DNA of 24,618 bases from the NCBI GenBank assembly GCA_938038735.1, contig CALHSW010000010.1, positions 1 through 24,618 on the forward strand. The letters run 5' to 3'. Below, piece by piece: positions 6,985 through 15,448 of this stretch (its first letter is position 1; every line of letters begins with the position of its first letter). The notes beneath the pieces were generated by a model that was given only the letters and a program-made list of their open reading frames with translations, ran no database searches and was not told where the DNA came from. The DNA is from an uncultured Bacteroidia bacterium. Its GTDB lineage: Bacteria; Bacteroidota; Bacteroidia; Bacteroidales; CAJPTX01. A program made the position numbers and the translations under genes.

Positions 6985-8772
6985 ATGATGGATCCAGTAA
7001 GACTGTTGGAAGAGGCGCTTAGCGCAACCCTGCGGGAGGTGCTAAACGTGGAGGTGGTACAGCCGGACGTGGAGCTACAGGCTACGCATAGCGAATTTGC
7101 GGGCGACTACACGCTGGTGGTGTTTCCATGGGTGAAGCAGGCGCGGTGCAAGCCGGAGGTGCTAGCGGAAGAGATCGGGCAACGCGTAGCCAAGCGTACG
7201 GATTTGGTGCGGGAGTACAACGTGGTGAAGGGTTTTCTTAACCTCTCCGTTGCGGATACTGCGTGGCGAGAGGCGTTGATGGCGATACCTACCGATGGGA
7301 GCTACGGGCGCAAGGCGAGCAACTCTAGCGGCAGGACAATGGTGGTGGAGTTCTCATCGCCTAACACGAACAAGCCGCAGCACCTCGGGCACATCCGTAA
7401 CAATCTGCTGGGGAATTCCATCTCGGAGATATTGAAGGCGGTGGGCGACACTGTTTACAAGGCGAACCTTATCAATGATCGCGGTATACACATCTGCAAA
7501 TCGATGGTGGCCTGGCTGCGCTTTGGGAACGGCGCAACGCCGGAGTCAACGGGCAAGAAGGGCGACCATCTTGTGGGGGATTACTACGTAAAGTTCGATA
7601 AGGAGTACAAGAAGGAGATTGAGGCGCTGCGGGCAAAGGGCAGGAGCCAGGAGGAGGCTGAGGCAGAGGCGCCGATTCTCCGTGAGGCGCAGGAGATGCT
7701 ACGCAAGTGGGAGGCGGGCGATGAGGAGGTGCGTGCGCTTTGGAAGCGCATGAACGGATGGGTGTACGATGGGTTCAGCGCGACGTACAAGACGATGGGG
7801 ATATCGTTTGATAAGATATACTACGAGTCGCAAACGTACCTGCTTGGGAAAGAAATAGTGCAGCGAGGGCTGCAGGAAGGGGTTTTCTACCGACGGCCTG
7901 ACGGTTCGGTGTGGATTAACCTGGAGAAGGATGGGTTCGATGAGAAGTTGCTGCTGCGGCAGGACGGCACGTCGGTGTACATGACGCAGGACCTCGGCAC
8001 GGCGATTAAACGCCAGGAGGAGTTTGGGGCGGACATCATGATGTACGTGGTAGGGAATGAGCAGGAGTACCATTTTCAAGTGCTGAAGCTAATCCTTTCG
8101 AAGCTTGGCTACGAATGGGCTGATGGGATATACCATTTGAGCTACGGTATGGTGTCGCTGCCCGAGGGGAAAATGAAATCGCGCGAGGGTACTGTGGTGG
8201 ATGCCGATGACCTGATGGAGTCGCTGTTTTCCATAGCCCGCGAGACGGCCGACACGCTTGGGAAGCTCTCGGAGCTCTCCGACGCGGAGAAGGAGACAAC
8301 GTATCGGCAGGTGGGGCTCGCAGCGTTGAAGTACATGATTCTAAAAATAGATCCGAAGCGCAATATAATGTTTGACCCGAGGGAGTCGATAGACTTTAAC
8401 GGCAATACTGGGCCCTTCCTGCAGTACACGCACGCCAGGGCGTGTTCCGTGCTATCGCGCCTCGGCGAGGGGGATAAGGGCAGCCCGATTGCGAATGCTC
8501 CGCTCAGCGACTATGAGCGTACGCTGATTCGTAGGTTGACGCAGTTCCCCGCAACCGTTGAGAGCGCCGCGAAGGCTTACAGCCCTGCGCTGATCGCCAA
8601 CTACCTCTATGAGCTGGCGCGCGAGTTCAATCAGTTCTACCATGAGCAACCCATCGCCAAGGAGCAAGATGGGGCGCTGCGCCAGCTGCGGTCAATGATT
8701 ACCCAGGCGGTGCGTAGCGTGCTGGCGAGCGGGATGGCACTTCTGGGTATTGATGCGCCCGAGCGCATGTAA
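6985..8772 (+). CDS. argS: Arginine--tRNA ligase
   Basis: Class I aminoacyl-tRNA synthetase that charges tRNA-Arg in the cytoplasm. The 595-residue length is typical. The HIGH signature appears as HLGH (133-136) inside SSPNTNKPQHLGHIR. The KMSKS loop is the arginyl-type variant KMKSREG (396-402). The N-terminal about 100 residues form the Add1 tRNA-recognition domain, and the C-terminal DALR-type anticodon-binding domain starts near GPFLQYTHARA and ends at ERM. The start is one of two consecutive ATG codons (6985 or 6988). It follows secA by 74 bases and could be cotranscribed with it, since no TAnnTTTG box was seen in the gap. Confidence 0.98.
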   Translation: MMDPVRLLEEALSATLREVLNVEVVQPDVELQATHSEFAGDYTLVVFPWVKQARCKPEVLAEEIGQRVAKRTDLVREYNVVKGFLNLSVADTAWREALMAIPTDGSYGRKASNSSGRTMVVEFSSPNTNKPQHLGHIRNNLLGNSISEILKAVGDTVYKANLINDRGIHICKSMVAWLRFGNGATPESTGKKGDHLVGDYYVKFDKEYKKEIEALRAKGRSQEEAEAEAPILREAQEMLRKWEAGDEEVRALWKRMNGWVYDGFSATYKTMGISFDKIYYESQTYLLGKEIVQRGLQEGVFYRRPDGSVWINLEKDGFDEKLLLRQDGTSVYMTQDLGTAIKRQEEFGADIMMYVVGNEQEYHFQVLKLILSKLGYEWADGIYHLSYGMVSLPEGKMKSREGTVVDADDLMESLFSIARETADTLGKLSELSDAEKETTYRQVGLAALKYMILKIDPKRNIMFDPRESIDFNGNTGPFLQYTHARACSVLSRLGEGDKGSPIANAPLSDYERTLIRRLTQFPATVESAAKAYSPALIANYLYELAREFNQFYHEQPIAKEQDGALRQLRSMITQAVRSVLASGMALLGIDAPERM

Positions 8773-8848
8773 TGGTTAAGGGAGGAACGGTAGGAGAATG
8801 CGGCGGCCATGAGACCCACACTATGGCGCTGCAAGGAACATCTAGGTT

Positions 8849-10156
8849 ATGAACTATCAGGAGGCGGTAGACTATATATTTAATGCGCTACCCATGTTCC
8901 AACGGCAGGGGGCGGCGGCCTATAAAGCGAACCTTGACACGTCAAACGCGCTGGATTTGTACGATGGTCAGCCCCACACGATGTACCCGACCGTGCACGT
9001 GGCGGGCACCAACGGCAAGGGGAGCGTGTCGCATATGATGGTCGCTATACTACAGTCGGCGGGCTACAGGACGGGGCTCTTCACCTCGCCGCATATGGTG
9101 GATTTTCGGGAACGCATTCGTGTCAATGGTGAAAAGGTGCCGGAAGAGTACGTGGTGCGTTACGTGGAGAGCCATCGGGAGGTGTTTGAGGAGTTGCAAC
9201 CCTCGTTCTTTGAGATGAGCGCGGCGATGGCGTTCTCCTATTTCCGCGATGCGCACGTGGACATTGCGGTGATAGAGGTGGGGATGGGGGGGCGTCTCGA
9301 CTCAACGAATGTAATTAACCCCGAGATTTCCATCATAACGAATATCGGGTATGACCACATGGCTTTTCTAGGCAATACGCTGCCCAAAATAGCCAAGGAG
9401 AAGTGCGGTATCATCAAGGATGGGGTGCCGGTGGTGTTTGGGGAGGTGGTCAAGGAGACAGCCAGCGTATTTACCGATGCTGCGAGGGTACATAACGCAC
9501 TGTATGAGAAGGCACAGGAGTACCTGCACCTTGAAGGGCAGGAGAGTTTGTCGCATTCGCAACGGCTCACCTACAAGAGGGTTCGGGATGGTAAAAAGTT
9601 CACGGTTGAAACGGACCTGATGGGGTGCTACCAGCGGCTGAACGTGGCCACGGTACTCACAGCAACCGACATTCTCCGCATGAGCGGGTATCGCATTCCC
9701 GAGGAGGCTGTGAGAGAGGGGTTGGCGCACGTGCAATCGCTTACCCACCTCTATGGGCGGTGGCAAAAGCTGGGGGATGCCCCCTGCATTATTGCCGACA
9801 CAGGGCACAATGAGAACGGTCTCCATGAAACGCTACCCCGCCTTACGGCCATGCCGGCAAAGACGCTTCGCATAGTTCTCGCCGTGGTGAACGATAAGGA
9901 TCTATCGCAGATGCTTCCCCTATTCCCTACAACCGCAGCCTACTACTTTACGCAGGCCCGCATTCCCCGTGCGCTGCCCCGCGAGGAGCTACAGCAGGAA
10001 GCTATGAAGTATAGTCTCGTGGGGAAGGTATATGAGAGTATAGAGCTTGCAGTAGCGGCAGCGAGAAAAGAAGCTGACCGAGAGGACATCATATTTATCG
10101 GGGGAAGTACGTACACGGTGGCAGAGGCGCTGCCGCTGTTTCTGACGTTGGATTAG
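8849..10156 (+). CDS. folC: Bifunctional dihydrofolate / folylpolyglutamate synthase
   Basis: Mur-ligase-family enzyme that adds glutamate to dihydropteroate and then to folates, using ATP. The 435-residue product shows the P loop GTNGKGS (53-59), LFTSPHMVDFRERI, the EVGMGGRLDSTN motif, and GYDHMAFLGNTLPKIAKEK, where the active lysine is expected. A C-terminal glutamate-ligase domain follows, with IADTGHNENG. Length and motif order are normal for FolC; I cannot separate a monofunctional from a bifunctional enzyme by eye. It lies 76 bases after argS with no obvious promoter, suggesting readthrough. Its 3' end faces the convergent glycosyltransferase gene. Confidence 0.95.
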   Translation: MNYQEAVDYIFNALPMFQRQGAAAYKANLDTSNALDLYDGQPHTMYPTVHVAGTNGKGSVSHMMVAILQSAGYRTGLFTSPHMVDFRERIRVNGEKVPEEYVVRYVESHREVFEELQPSFFEMSAAMAFSYFRDAHVDIAVIEVGMGGRLDSTNVINPEISIITNIGYDHMAFLGNTLPKIAKEKCGIIKDGVPVVFGEVVKETASVFTDAARVHNALYEKAQEYLHLEGQESLSHSQRLTYKRVRDGKKFTVETDLMGCYQRLNVATVLTATDILRMSGYRIPEEAVREGLAHVQSLTHLYGRWQKLGDAPCIIADTGHNENGLHETLPRLTAMPAKTLRIVLAVVNDKDLSQMLPLFPTTAAYYFTQARIPRALPREELQQEAMKYSLVGKVYESIELAVAAARKEADREDIIFIGGSTYTVAEALPLFLTLD

Positions 10157-10162
10157 TCCGTG

Positions 10163-10197
10163 AAAAAGCGGGAGCGATACGAAGGTATCACTCCCGC
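10163..10197 (-). terminator. Terminator between convergent folC and glycosyltransferase genes
   Basis: The stem has arms starting GCGGGAG at 10168 and ending CTCCCGC at 10197. It continues through GATAC/GTATC with one mismatch and a small loop. On the minus strand it is followed by TTTTT (10167-10163). It therefore fits best as the terminator of the minus-strand glycosyltransferase gene, though it may also stop folC transcription. Confidence 0.75.
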
Positions 10198-10234
10198 ATG
10201 CGCAAGAAGAACACCGTGGAACACGGCATGAATG

Positions 10235-11227
10235 CTACTTAGATTCCGTACGCTCCGCGATTAGGTAGCGGTTACGGATGGGGGAATTACGCCCCACCAA
10301 TTCTCCAATAAACCCCGCTAAGAAACACTGTACCCCAATAACAACGAGTATTAAAGCCAAAAAGAAGAGCGGTTGGTCAGTTACGTTTCGATAGGGGCGG
10401 AACGAGTAGATCGAAACGATTTTCTCAACAATGAGCCATATCGCGGTGATACCCCCGAATAGGAACATGAGCGACCCTATCGTACCGAAGAAGTGCATGG
10501 GACGCTTGCCGAAACGCCCCACGAAAGAGACGGTCATGAGGTCGAGGTAGCCATTGATGAAGCGTGACCAGCCAAACTTTGTCACCCCATACTTGCGGGG
10601 GTAGTGCTTCACGGGCTTTTCCCCTATCCTTGTAAAGCCATTTGATTTGGCTATGGCAGGGATGTAGCGGTGCATATCCCCATAAAGTTCAATAGTCTTC
10701 ACCACCTCACACCGGTAAGCCTTGAGGCCGCAGTTGAAGTCGTGTAGCTTAATCCCCGTCATCCTCCTTGCAGTGGCGTTGAAGAGCTTACTAGGCAAGT
10801 TTTTCGTGAGCTTGGGATCGTGACGTACCTTTTTCCAACCCGACACCAAATCGTATCCCTCCTCCACGATCATCCGGTACATTTCGGGTAGTTCATCGGG
10901 GGAGTCCTGCAAATCGGCATCCATAGTGAACACCACTCTTCCCTGCGCCTCCCGAAAGCCCACATGGAGCGCGGCAGCCTTGCCGTAGTTACGTTGGAAA
11001 CGTACGCCCCGCACCGCCAGTCCTTTCGCCTTCAGGTTGCGTATTACGTTCCACGAACCGTCCGTGCTACCATCGTCCACTATGATTACCTCGGCGCTCC
11101 ACGCCTGCGCACGACTCACCCGCGCGATCCAATCGACTAATTCGGGCAGCGACTCCTCCTCGTTGAACGAAGGCACCACGACAGAGATATCGTAAAGCGT
11201 CTCCACGCCACTCATCTTCTCTCCCAT
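10235..11227 (-). CDS. Family 2 glycosyltransferase, membrane-anchored (DPM1/GtrB-like)
   Basis: Probably transfers a sugar from a nucleotide donor to a polyprenyl-phosphate carrier at the inner membrane. The 330-residue product has an N-terminal GT-A domain: VVVPSFNEEESL, VDDGSTDGS around D51-D52, then MDADLQDSP with the DxD-type metal site D103/D105. HYPRKYGVTKFG follows near 208-219. Two membrane segments lie at about 244-268 and 285-309, as in GtrB/ArnC-type enzymes. The acceptor sugar cannot be read from sequence. The start could be residue 1 or the methionine at residue 5. It lies 10 bases after the DUF4199 gene in one transcription unit, a pairing I recall from other Bacteroidales. Confidence 0.9.
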   Translation of the reverse strand: MGEKMSGVETLYDISVVVPSFNEEESLPELVDWIARVSRAQAWSAEVIIVDDGSTDGSWNVIRNLKAKGLAVRGVRFQRNYGKAAALHVGFREAQGRVVFTMDADLQDSPDELPEMYRMIVEEGYDLVSGWKKVRHDPKLTKNLPSKLFNATARRMTGIKLHDFNCGLKAYRCEVVKTIELYGDMHRYIPAIAKSNGFTRIGEKPVKHYPRKYGVTKFGWSRFINGYLDLMTVSFVGRFGKRPMHFFGTIGSLMFLFGGITAIWLIVEKIVSIYSFRPYRNVTDQPLFFLALILVVIGVQCFLAGFIGELVGRNSPIRNRYLIAERTESK

Positions 11228-11237
11228 TGCTAACGTC

Positions 11238-11804
11238 CTAGTCTACATCTTGGAAGGGGGAGTCCGTCTTAGGTTTACGCCGAAGTACAGCCGCGGCAAT
11301 GAGCGCGTAGATTAGCCCGCTAAGAACCCCATTAATGAATGCAGAGAGTCCCATAAACCATGGCGTAAGGATCTTCTCCATCACAGCATACTGCGTATCG
11401 GCCATATCGCTGTCACCCAGCATTCCAATAGTGGTGCTGTAGGCCTCCTCAAGAACGTTTTGGAGGTAATCGACGTAGACGTATGATATGAGGATCCACA
11501 TACCGACTGCGTAGAACACCGCAGCGATTAGCGACTGAAAAAAGCCTACACGCACAGCGCTGCCATACTTCATGTCTGAAGGGAGACTGAAGCGCTTCCT
11601 ATACTCCCTGATGCAGAGGTAAACAATCGCAAAGCTGCCCCCCCAATTGATTAGCTGCATCCAGATGGGCATTTTGTATATGTTCTGTGATGCCACGAAT
11701 AAAAAGAGTGCCAACCAAAACACCCCCAGCGGGATTCCGTACGTAACTGCCAATGGCCACTCAGATGCCTTGGCACTTCTTTTGCTTTCTATCTGTTCCG
11801 ACAT
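11238..11804 (-). CDS. DUF4199 family membrane protein
   Basis: A 188-residue integral membrane protein of unknown function. Four hydrophobic segments are visible at about residues 18-39, 46-66, 84-110 and 149-173, with a polar loop between the third and fourth and a charged C-terminal tail. The pattern and the position directly before a GtrB-like glycosyltransferase match the DUF4199 family common in Bacteroidetes. The two genes are 10 bases apart and probably cotranscribed, so it may help the glycosyltransferase, for example in carrier-lipid handling; that role is inference. No perfect -7 box was seen upstream (TATCTTCG is the nearest match). Confidence 0.8.
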   Translation of the reverse strand: MSEQIESKRSAKASEWPLAVTYGIPLGVFWLALFLFVASQNIYKMPIWMQLINWGGSFAIVYLCIREYRKRFSLPSDMKYGSAVRVGFFQSLIAAVFYAVGMWILISYVYVDYLQNVLEEAYSTTIGMLGDSDMADTQYAVMEKILTPWFMGLSAFINGVLSGLIYALIAAAVLRRKPKTDSPFQDVD

Positions 11805-11991
11805 ATCCTAAAGTTTTGCTGCGCGAAGATACAATTTATTCTAGCTTGCGTTGCTATATTTTGCAAAGTGACTTGTCTGTGGCTACGTGCTAGGGAGGAT
11901 AGAGCTATCGTATACAACAACCTCCCCACTTCAAGCACTGAGCTAGAGATTGCCCTTGGGTAAGGGCATCTTCAAATTGCAAAAAAATCCG

Positions 11992-11999
11992 TTACTTTG
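11992..11999 (+). promoter_or_regulatory. Possible -7 box for the FKBP-like gene cluster
   Basis: TTACTTTG matches TAnnTTTG in seven of eight positions and sits about 50 bases before the first FKBP gene, in the divergent intergenic region. No good TTG lies at the usual distance. A short perfect hairpin (GCCCTT/AAGGGC, 11952-11967) lies just upstream. Confidence 0.4.
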
Positions 12000-12049
12000 C
12001 CATTTGGACAGATTAAGGTAGGGAGGCGTACGTTCTGAAAAATCAACAA

Positions 12050-12982
12050 ATGCTTACAAGAGTCGTTGGCGTTCTGCGGCGTTGTTTAGTCGGCGGGGTG
12101 TGCATTGTGGTGGTGTTCGTGGTGGCTGCGGGGTGCGGCGACAACACTCCTGAGAACCTCAAGGGATTCAAACGTCTCGCGGGGGGTAGCTACATGCAGC
12201 TCGTACAGCTCGGAGAGAAGCCGCACACGGCTAAGCCGGGCGATTACGTTTCGCTACAGCTACGCTACGCTACGTGGCGCGACTCCGTCTTCTTTTCGGG
12301 TACACGGCAATTCCAACTTGTGGAGTCGGTCTATAAAGGGTCGATTGATGACTGCTTCTCCATGCTCTCTGAGGGCGATAGCGCAGTGTTTTACATCGAT
12401 GCCTACCAGTTTTTCCACACCACGTTGGCCTCAACCCTGCCGCACTACATAGATTCTGGAGAGCTTCTGCGTATCGATACGCGTATGCTTTCCATTCGGG
12501 ACTCTTCCGCTTTTTCACAGCAGCAAGAGGCATTTCTACAGTGGATAAGCGATTTTGGAAAGTACGAGGAGACGCAGATCCACCAATTCCTAAACAAGCA
12601 GCACGCTAGTATTGCTCCCGTGGATAGTCTGTACTACATTCCCCTCAGAGGGGGGAGTGGAAGTACCCCGAAGAATGGAGATACCATAACATTTGATTTT
12701 GAGGGGCGTTTTCTAACGGGAAAGTATTTTGACTCTACGAAGCAGCGCAACGAGCCGTTCGTTTTCGTGCTAGGCCAGAAGTGGCAGGTGATAGACGGCC
12801 TTGAGCGGGCCGTCCGTATGATGCGTAGAGGGGAAAAGGCGCTATTCGTTTTTCCTTCAGGCATCGCCTTTGGACAGGAGGGGAGCAGCACGGGGATTGT
12901 TCCACCATTCACGCCTGTTGTGTTTGAGGTAGAAATACTTGATATTAAGGAGGGGGTTCAACGTGATGCACAAGAGGGGTAG
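12050..12982 (+). CDS. FKBP-type peptidyl-prolyl isomerase lipoprotein
   Basis: Putative periplasmic folding factor that isomerises Xaa-Pro bonds. The 310-residue product starts with a hydrophobic signal ending in lipobox VAAGC, with C29 the lipidated residue. Residues about 30-200 resemble a diverged FKBP-like domain without clear active-site residues. Residues about 205-303 form a recognisable FKBP domain: DTITFDFEGRF, YFDST (F227, D228), QVIDGLERAV, FPSGIAFGQEG and GIVPPFTPVVFEVEIL. The pocket residues phenylalanine, aspartate, valine-isoleucine and the proline-rich strand are kept, so activity is plausible. It is the first of three FKBP-like genes; its stop overlaps the start of the next. 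It recalls the GldI-type lipoproteins of gliding Bacteroidetes, but no gld genes are in view. Confidence 0.85.
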   Translation: MLTRVVGVLRRCLVGGVCIVVVFVVAAGCGDNTPENLKGFKRLAGGSYMQLVQLGEKPHTAKPGDYVSLQLRYATWRDSVFFSGTRQFQLVESVYKGSIDDCFSMLSEGDSAVFYIDAYQFFHTTLASTLPHYIDSGELLRIDTRMLSIRDSSAFSQQQEAFLQWISDFGKYEETQIHQFLNKQHASIAPVDSLYYIPLRGGSGSTPKNGDTITFDFEGRFLTGKYFDSTKQRNEPFVFVLGQKWQVIDGLERAVRMMRRGEKALFVFPSGIAFGQEGSSTGIVPPFTPVVFEVEILDIKEGVQRDAQEG

Positions 12983-13526
12983 CGTATCGTTGATTCCCTT
13001 GGTTTTGGCTGCGCTTGCGGCGTTGTCGTTTTCGTTTTGCACGAAGCCGTATCGAGACCAAGTGAGAGAGCGAGAGTTCTCCGCCATGGAGACCTATTTT
13101 AGGTCTCAAAAGCTCACCGTATGGAAGTACGATGACTTTCGTTATGCTGTCGTGGAGCCAGGCGACTCTCTAAATGTGCAGAATGGCGATGCGCTGGAAC
13201 TACGGTACTCCCTCTTCGCATTGTCAAGTAGCAAACTTGCGCTCCTCGCCACGAACGACACCGCCACGGCTCGTACCTATCAGATGCCCCCTCAGGCCTT
13301 TGATAGCAGCCTACTCCGAGTTGAAATTGGGGAAACGCCCTTGATTAAGGGGTTAGAAGTTGGAATAAAGAACCATGCCCATCTCAATGGGCGCGCATGG
13401 TTGGGGATACCGTCGGACTTAGCGTATGGGCGTACACGTTTCGGCAACGTACCATCGAACACTCCGATTCTGTGCCTCATCAATGTGGTAAGCGCAACCA
13501 GCGAGAGAGTACCTTCTGAGGAGTAA
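12966..13526 (+). CDS. FKBP-like putative lipoprotein, degenerate
   Basis: A 186-residue exported protein. I place the start at the ATG at 12966, which gives a clean signal sequence and follows AAGGAGG at 12947-12953; an in-frame GTG at 12963 is also possible. The signal ends SFSFC (C25), a poor lipobox because residue -1 is phenylalanine, so lipidation is uncertain. The rest has an FKBP-like outline: ALELRYSLFAL, then LIKGLEVGIKNH, then GIPSDLAYG and VPSNTPILCLINVV. The central YFD-type catalytic pair is not visible, so it may bind rather than isomerise. It overlaps the upstream FKBP gene by 17 bases, a strong sign of cotranscription and translational coupling. Confidence 0.75.
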   Translation: MHKRGSVSLIPLVLAALAALSFSFCTKPYRDQVREREFSAMETYFRSQKLTVWKYDDFRYAVVEPGDSLNVQNGDALELRYSLFALSSSKLALLATNDTATARTYQMPPQAFDSSLLRVEIGETPLIKGLEVGIKNHAHLNGRAWLGIPSDLAYGRTRFGNVPSNTPILCLINVVSATSERVPSEE

Positions 13527-13561
13527 ACATTTTCCATGCTTGGAAGATAAATTTCATTACA

Positions 13562-14560
13562 ATGCAATACGAAAAATCAACAGCCCTGTCCCTTTTAAAG
13601 CTACTGCTCTTTGGACTACCGACAGCCGCACTGCTTCTCGCAGCTACAGGCTGTAAGAAGAAAGGGAGCAAGGAACGTGTTGACCCCTTCGCGGCACAGG
13701 ATGAGATTGTAAGGATTGACGCACGGAGACAGGTGGAGTACCCATCGGCCGTAAAAGAGGGAGACGAGGCCTTTTACCTTGTTGCTAAACAAAACCCGAT
13801 GGGCGACCCTGTAAGAGGTGCTGAGTGGGTGTGCATTGATTATACCACGGTATCTTTTGATGGTCGGTTCATCGGTAGTAGCGTAGCTAAGAGCGCGAAG
13901 CTGTACCGGCAATGGAGTGCCGGCACTCGCTACGTTCCTTCACGAGTAAAAAATGACGCCGCAACGTTGGGTAACGAATTGTACAATGTCATTCAAAAGT
14001 GCCATGCGGGCGATTCAATCGTTATGGGCATGAGTGCCAAAGTGGGCAATGCCACAGGCATGTGGAAAAGTCGCCCCAACGAGTCGGTAATTTCCTCTCT
14101 TGTAGTCACTCAAGTCATAAGTGACCCCAAAGCCGAAGAAGAAGCACTCATCAAAGCCTACCTAGATGAACATAGCGGATTCACTCCGTACGATTCTGTA
14201 TACAAAAAGGTTAACGAAGAGGGGAAAGGGAAAGTGATTCCCGAGAGTGGGAGAGTGCACCTGAAGTACGGGGCCTACTTCCTTGACGGTACGCTGCTTG
14301 AAACCAATGACGAGACAATAGCAGATCGCTACGGCTATACCCTCCCCAACAATCGAAAGCAGTTGCTATCCATTTCGGTAAAGGACGATAAAACGTTTAT
14401 CAGTGGACTTAGCGGCGTGTGCATAGGAGAAAAGGTTGGTACTAAGCTTGAGGTTATTACTCCTAGCGCAACGGCCTACAAGGATAAGGGAAGGGGCAGC
14501 GTCCGTCCGTACGAGCCGCTACGTTTTGAACTTACGATTATAAATTACACCGAGCGGTAG
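13562..14560 (+). CDS. Two-domain FKBP-like lipoprotein
   Basis: A 332-residue lipoprotein with lipobox AATGC (C31) followed by lysines, which argues for retention in the periplasm rather than surface export. Two FKBP-like halves are visible. The first (about 80-195) has EWVCIDYTTVSFDGRFIGSS and a CHAGDSIVMGMS stretch. The second (about 230-330) has GRVHLKYGAYFLDGTLLETN, FISGLSGVCIGEKV, PSATAYKDKG and PYEPLRFELTI. The usual catalytic YFDS is replaced by GTLLETN, so isomerase activity is doubtful and a chaperone-like role is more likely. It lies 35 bases after the middle gene and is probably part of the same operon. The family assignment rests on pattern only. Confidence 0.75.
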   Translation: MQYEKSTALSLLKLLLFGLPTAALLLAATGCKKKGSKERVDPFAAQDEIVRIDARRQVEYPSAVKEGDEAFYLVAKQNPMGDPVRGAEWVCIDYTTVSFDGRFIGSSVAKSAKLYRQWSAGTRYVPSRVKNDAATLGNELYNVIQKCHAGDSIVMGMSAKVGNATGMWKSRPNESVISSLVVTQVISDPKAEEEALIKAYLDEHSGFTPYDSVYKKVNEEGKGKVIPESGRVHLKYGAYFLDGTLLETNDETIADRYGYTLPNNRKQLLSISVKDDKTFISGLSGVCIGEKVGTKLEVITPSATAYKDKGRGSVRPYEPLRFELTIINYTER

Positions 14561-14573
14561 ATCATAGGACGTT

Positions 14574-14597
14574 GCACGTAGAAGGAAGCTACGATGC
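14574..14597 (+). terminator. Possible terminator hairpin after the FKBP-like cluster
   Basis: GCACGTAG at 14574 pairs with CTACG and TGC ending at 14597 (eight pairs, one bulge, seven-base loop), just past the third FKBP-like gene. The T run at 14633 is too far downstream to count as its U tract, so the assignment is weak. Confidence 0.3.
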
Positions 14598-14732
14598 TAT
14601 TGAAATCTGTCGGCATGGCTGAGTAATTTTGTGCGTTTTTTTTGGGGGGGTATAGGTGCGAAGATTTTGGCTATGCTTTGTTGATTCAAATGATTTTTTT
14701 GCGAAGTCTGATGCGGAGTATAGAAATTATGC

Positions 14733-14740
14733 TACCTTTG
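14733..14740 (+). promoter_or_regulatory. -7 box upstream of the small lipoprotein gene
   Basis: TACCTTTG is a perfect TAnnTTTG, 55 bases before the next start codon. ATG rather than TTG occupies the position 19 bases upstream. It would drive the lipoprotein and msrA. Confidence 0.6.
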
Positions 14741-14795
14741 CGGATGGACTAGGCGTTGGGGGAACGCATGGCATAAACTCAAGGAGGAAGGAAGT

Positions 14796-15446
14796 ATGAG
14801 GTATTTTCACATGGTGTTGCTGATGGCCGCTGTGCTGTTGGCGGGCGTTAGCTGCAAAAAGAAGCTGCCGGAGGAGGAGATTTACGGTACTTGGGAGCGT
14901 AGCAAGGTGGAGGTCGGCATAAAGCTAAAGAAAGAGGTTGCGGAAGATCCTACGTTGAATGGTATCAAATTGCAGGTGGAGGGGATTCTGAATGGCTTTG
15001 CTGGTAACACGCTGAAGAGCATGACGTGCGAGGTAAATAACGAGCTGAAAATTACGGTGGTTGACCCGTCTGGTGCAAAGGAAGAAACGGTGGAGGGAAC
15101 GTACTACTACCGTGCGGATGATCAGTTTAAGCTTGAGGCGACTGTGAATGGCGATGCCCAGTTGGGGATGCGGATGGTGTTTTATGGTGGGCTCGTTGGG
15201 ATGCAGTATGTGCCTAAGCTGTCGGGGAATAATTTGGAGCTTCGGTTGGCTCCTGGAGTGGCCAATGCTTTGCTGCAGATATTGCTGCGCAATGGGATGC
15301 TCAACAGCCTGCTTGCGAAGAGCCATGGAAAGCTCATGAACGATGTTATGCCTAAGGACGACCAGGCAAAAAGTCCAGACCTAAAGACGTTTTTTGGTTT
15401 TGTTGAGGATGTGGAAGTGACGGTGTCGCTGCGGCGGATGCAGTAG
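14796..15446 (+). CDS. Uncharacterised lipoprotein, possibly lipocalin-like
   Basis: A 216-residue exported protein of unknown function. The signal peptide ends LLAGVSC with C20 as the predicted lipidated residue, followed by three lysines. The mature part opens IYGTWERSK, a GxW pattern as in lipocalin-like Bacteroidetes lipoproteins. It continues with alternating strands (ELKITVVDPSG, EGTYYYRADDQFKLEA, LELRLAPG) and a more helical segment near 165-195. A strong Shine-Dalgarno AAGGAGG at 14781-14787 lies eight bases before the ATG. It lies only two bases ahead of the longest msrA frame, so the two are probably cotranscribed. No ligand can be proposed. Confidence 0.75.
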   Translation: MRYFHMVLLMAAVLLAGVSCKKKLPEEEIYGTWERSKVEVGIKLKKEVAEDPTLNGIKLQVEGILNGFAGNTLKSMTCEVNNELKITVVDPSGAKEETVEGTYYYRADDQFKLEATVNGDAQLGMRMVFYGGLVGMQYVPKLSGNNLELRLAPGVANALLQILLRNGMLNSLLAKSHGKLMNDVMPKDDQAKSPDLKTFFGFVEDVEVTVSLRRMQ

Positions 15447-15448
15447 GA

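Noticed and set aside
8161..8190. Apparent loss of the KMSKS motif in ArgS
   Set aside because: KMKSREG is a normal arginyl-tRNA synthetase variant, not damage.
11952..11967. GCCCTT/AAGGGC hairpin as a terminator
   Set aside because: The stem is only six pairs with no T run on either strand, and it lies between divergent genes where no terminator is needed. An operator role is possible but unsupported.
12939..12965. TTG start for the middle FKBP-like gene
   Set aside because: It lies upstream of the AAGGAGG; the ATG at 12966 (or GTG at 12963) is better placed and leaves a clean signal sequence.
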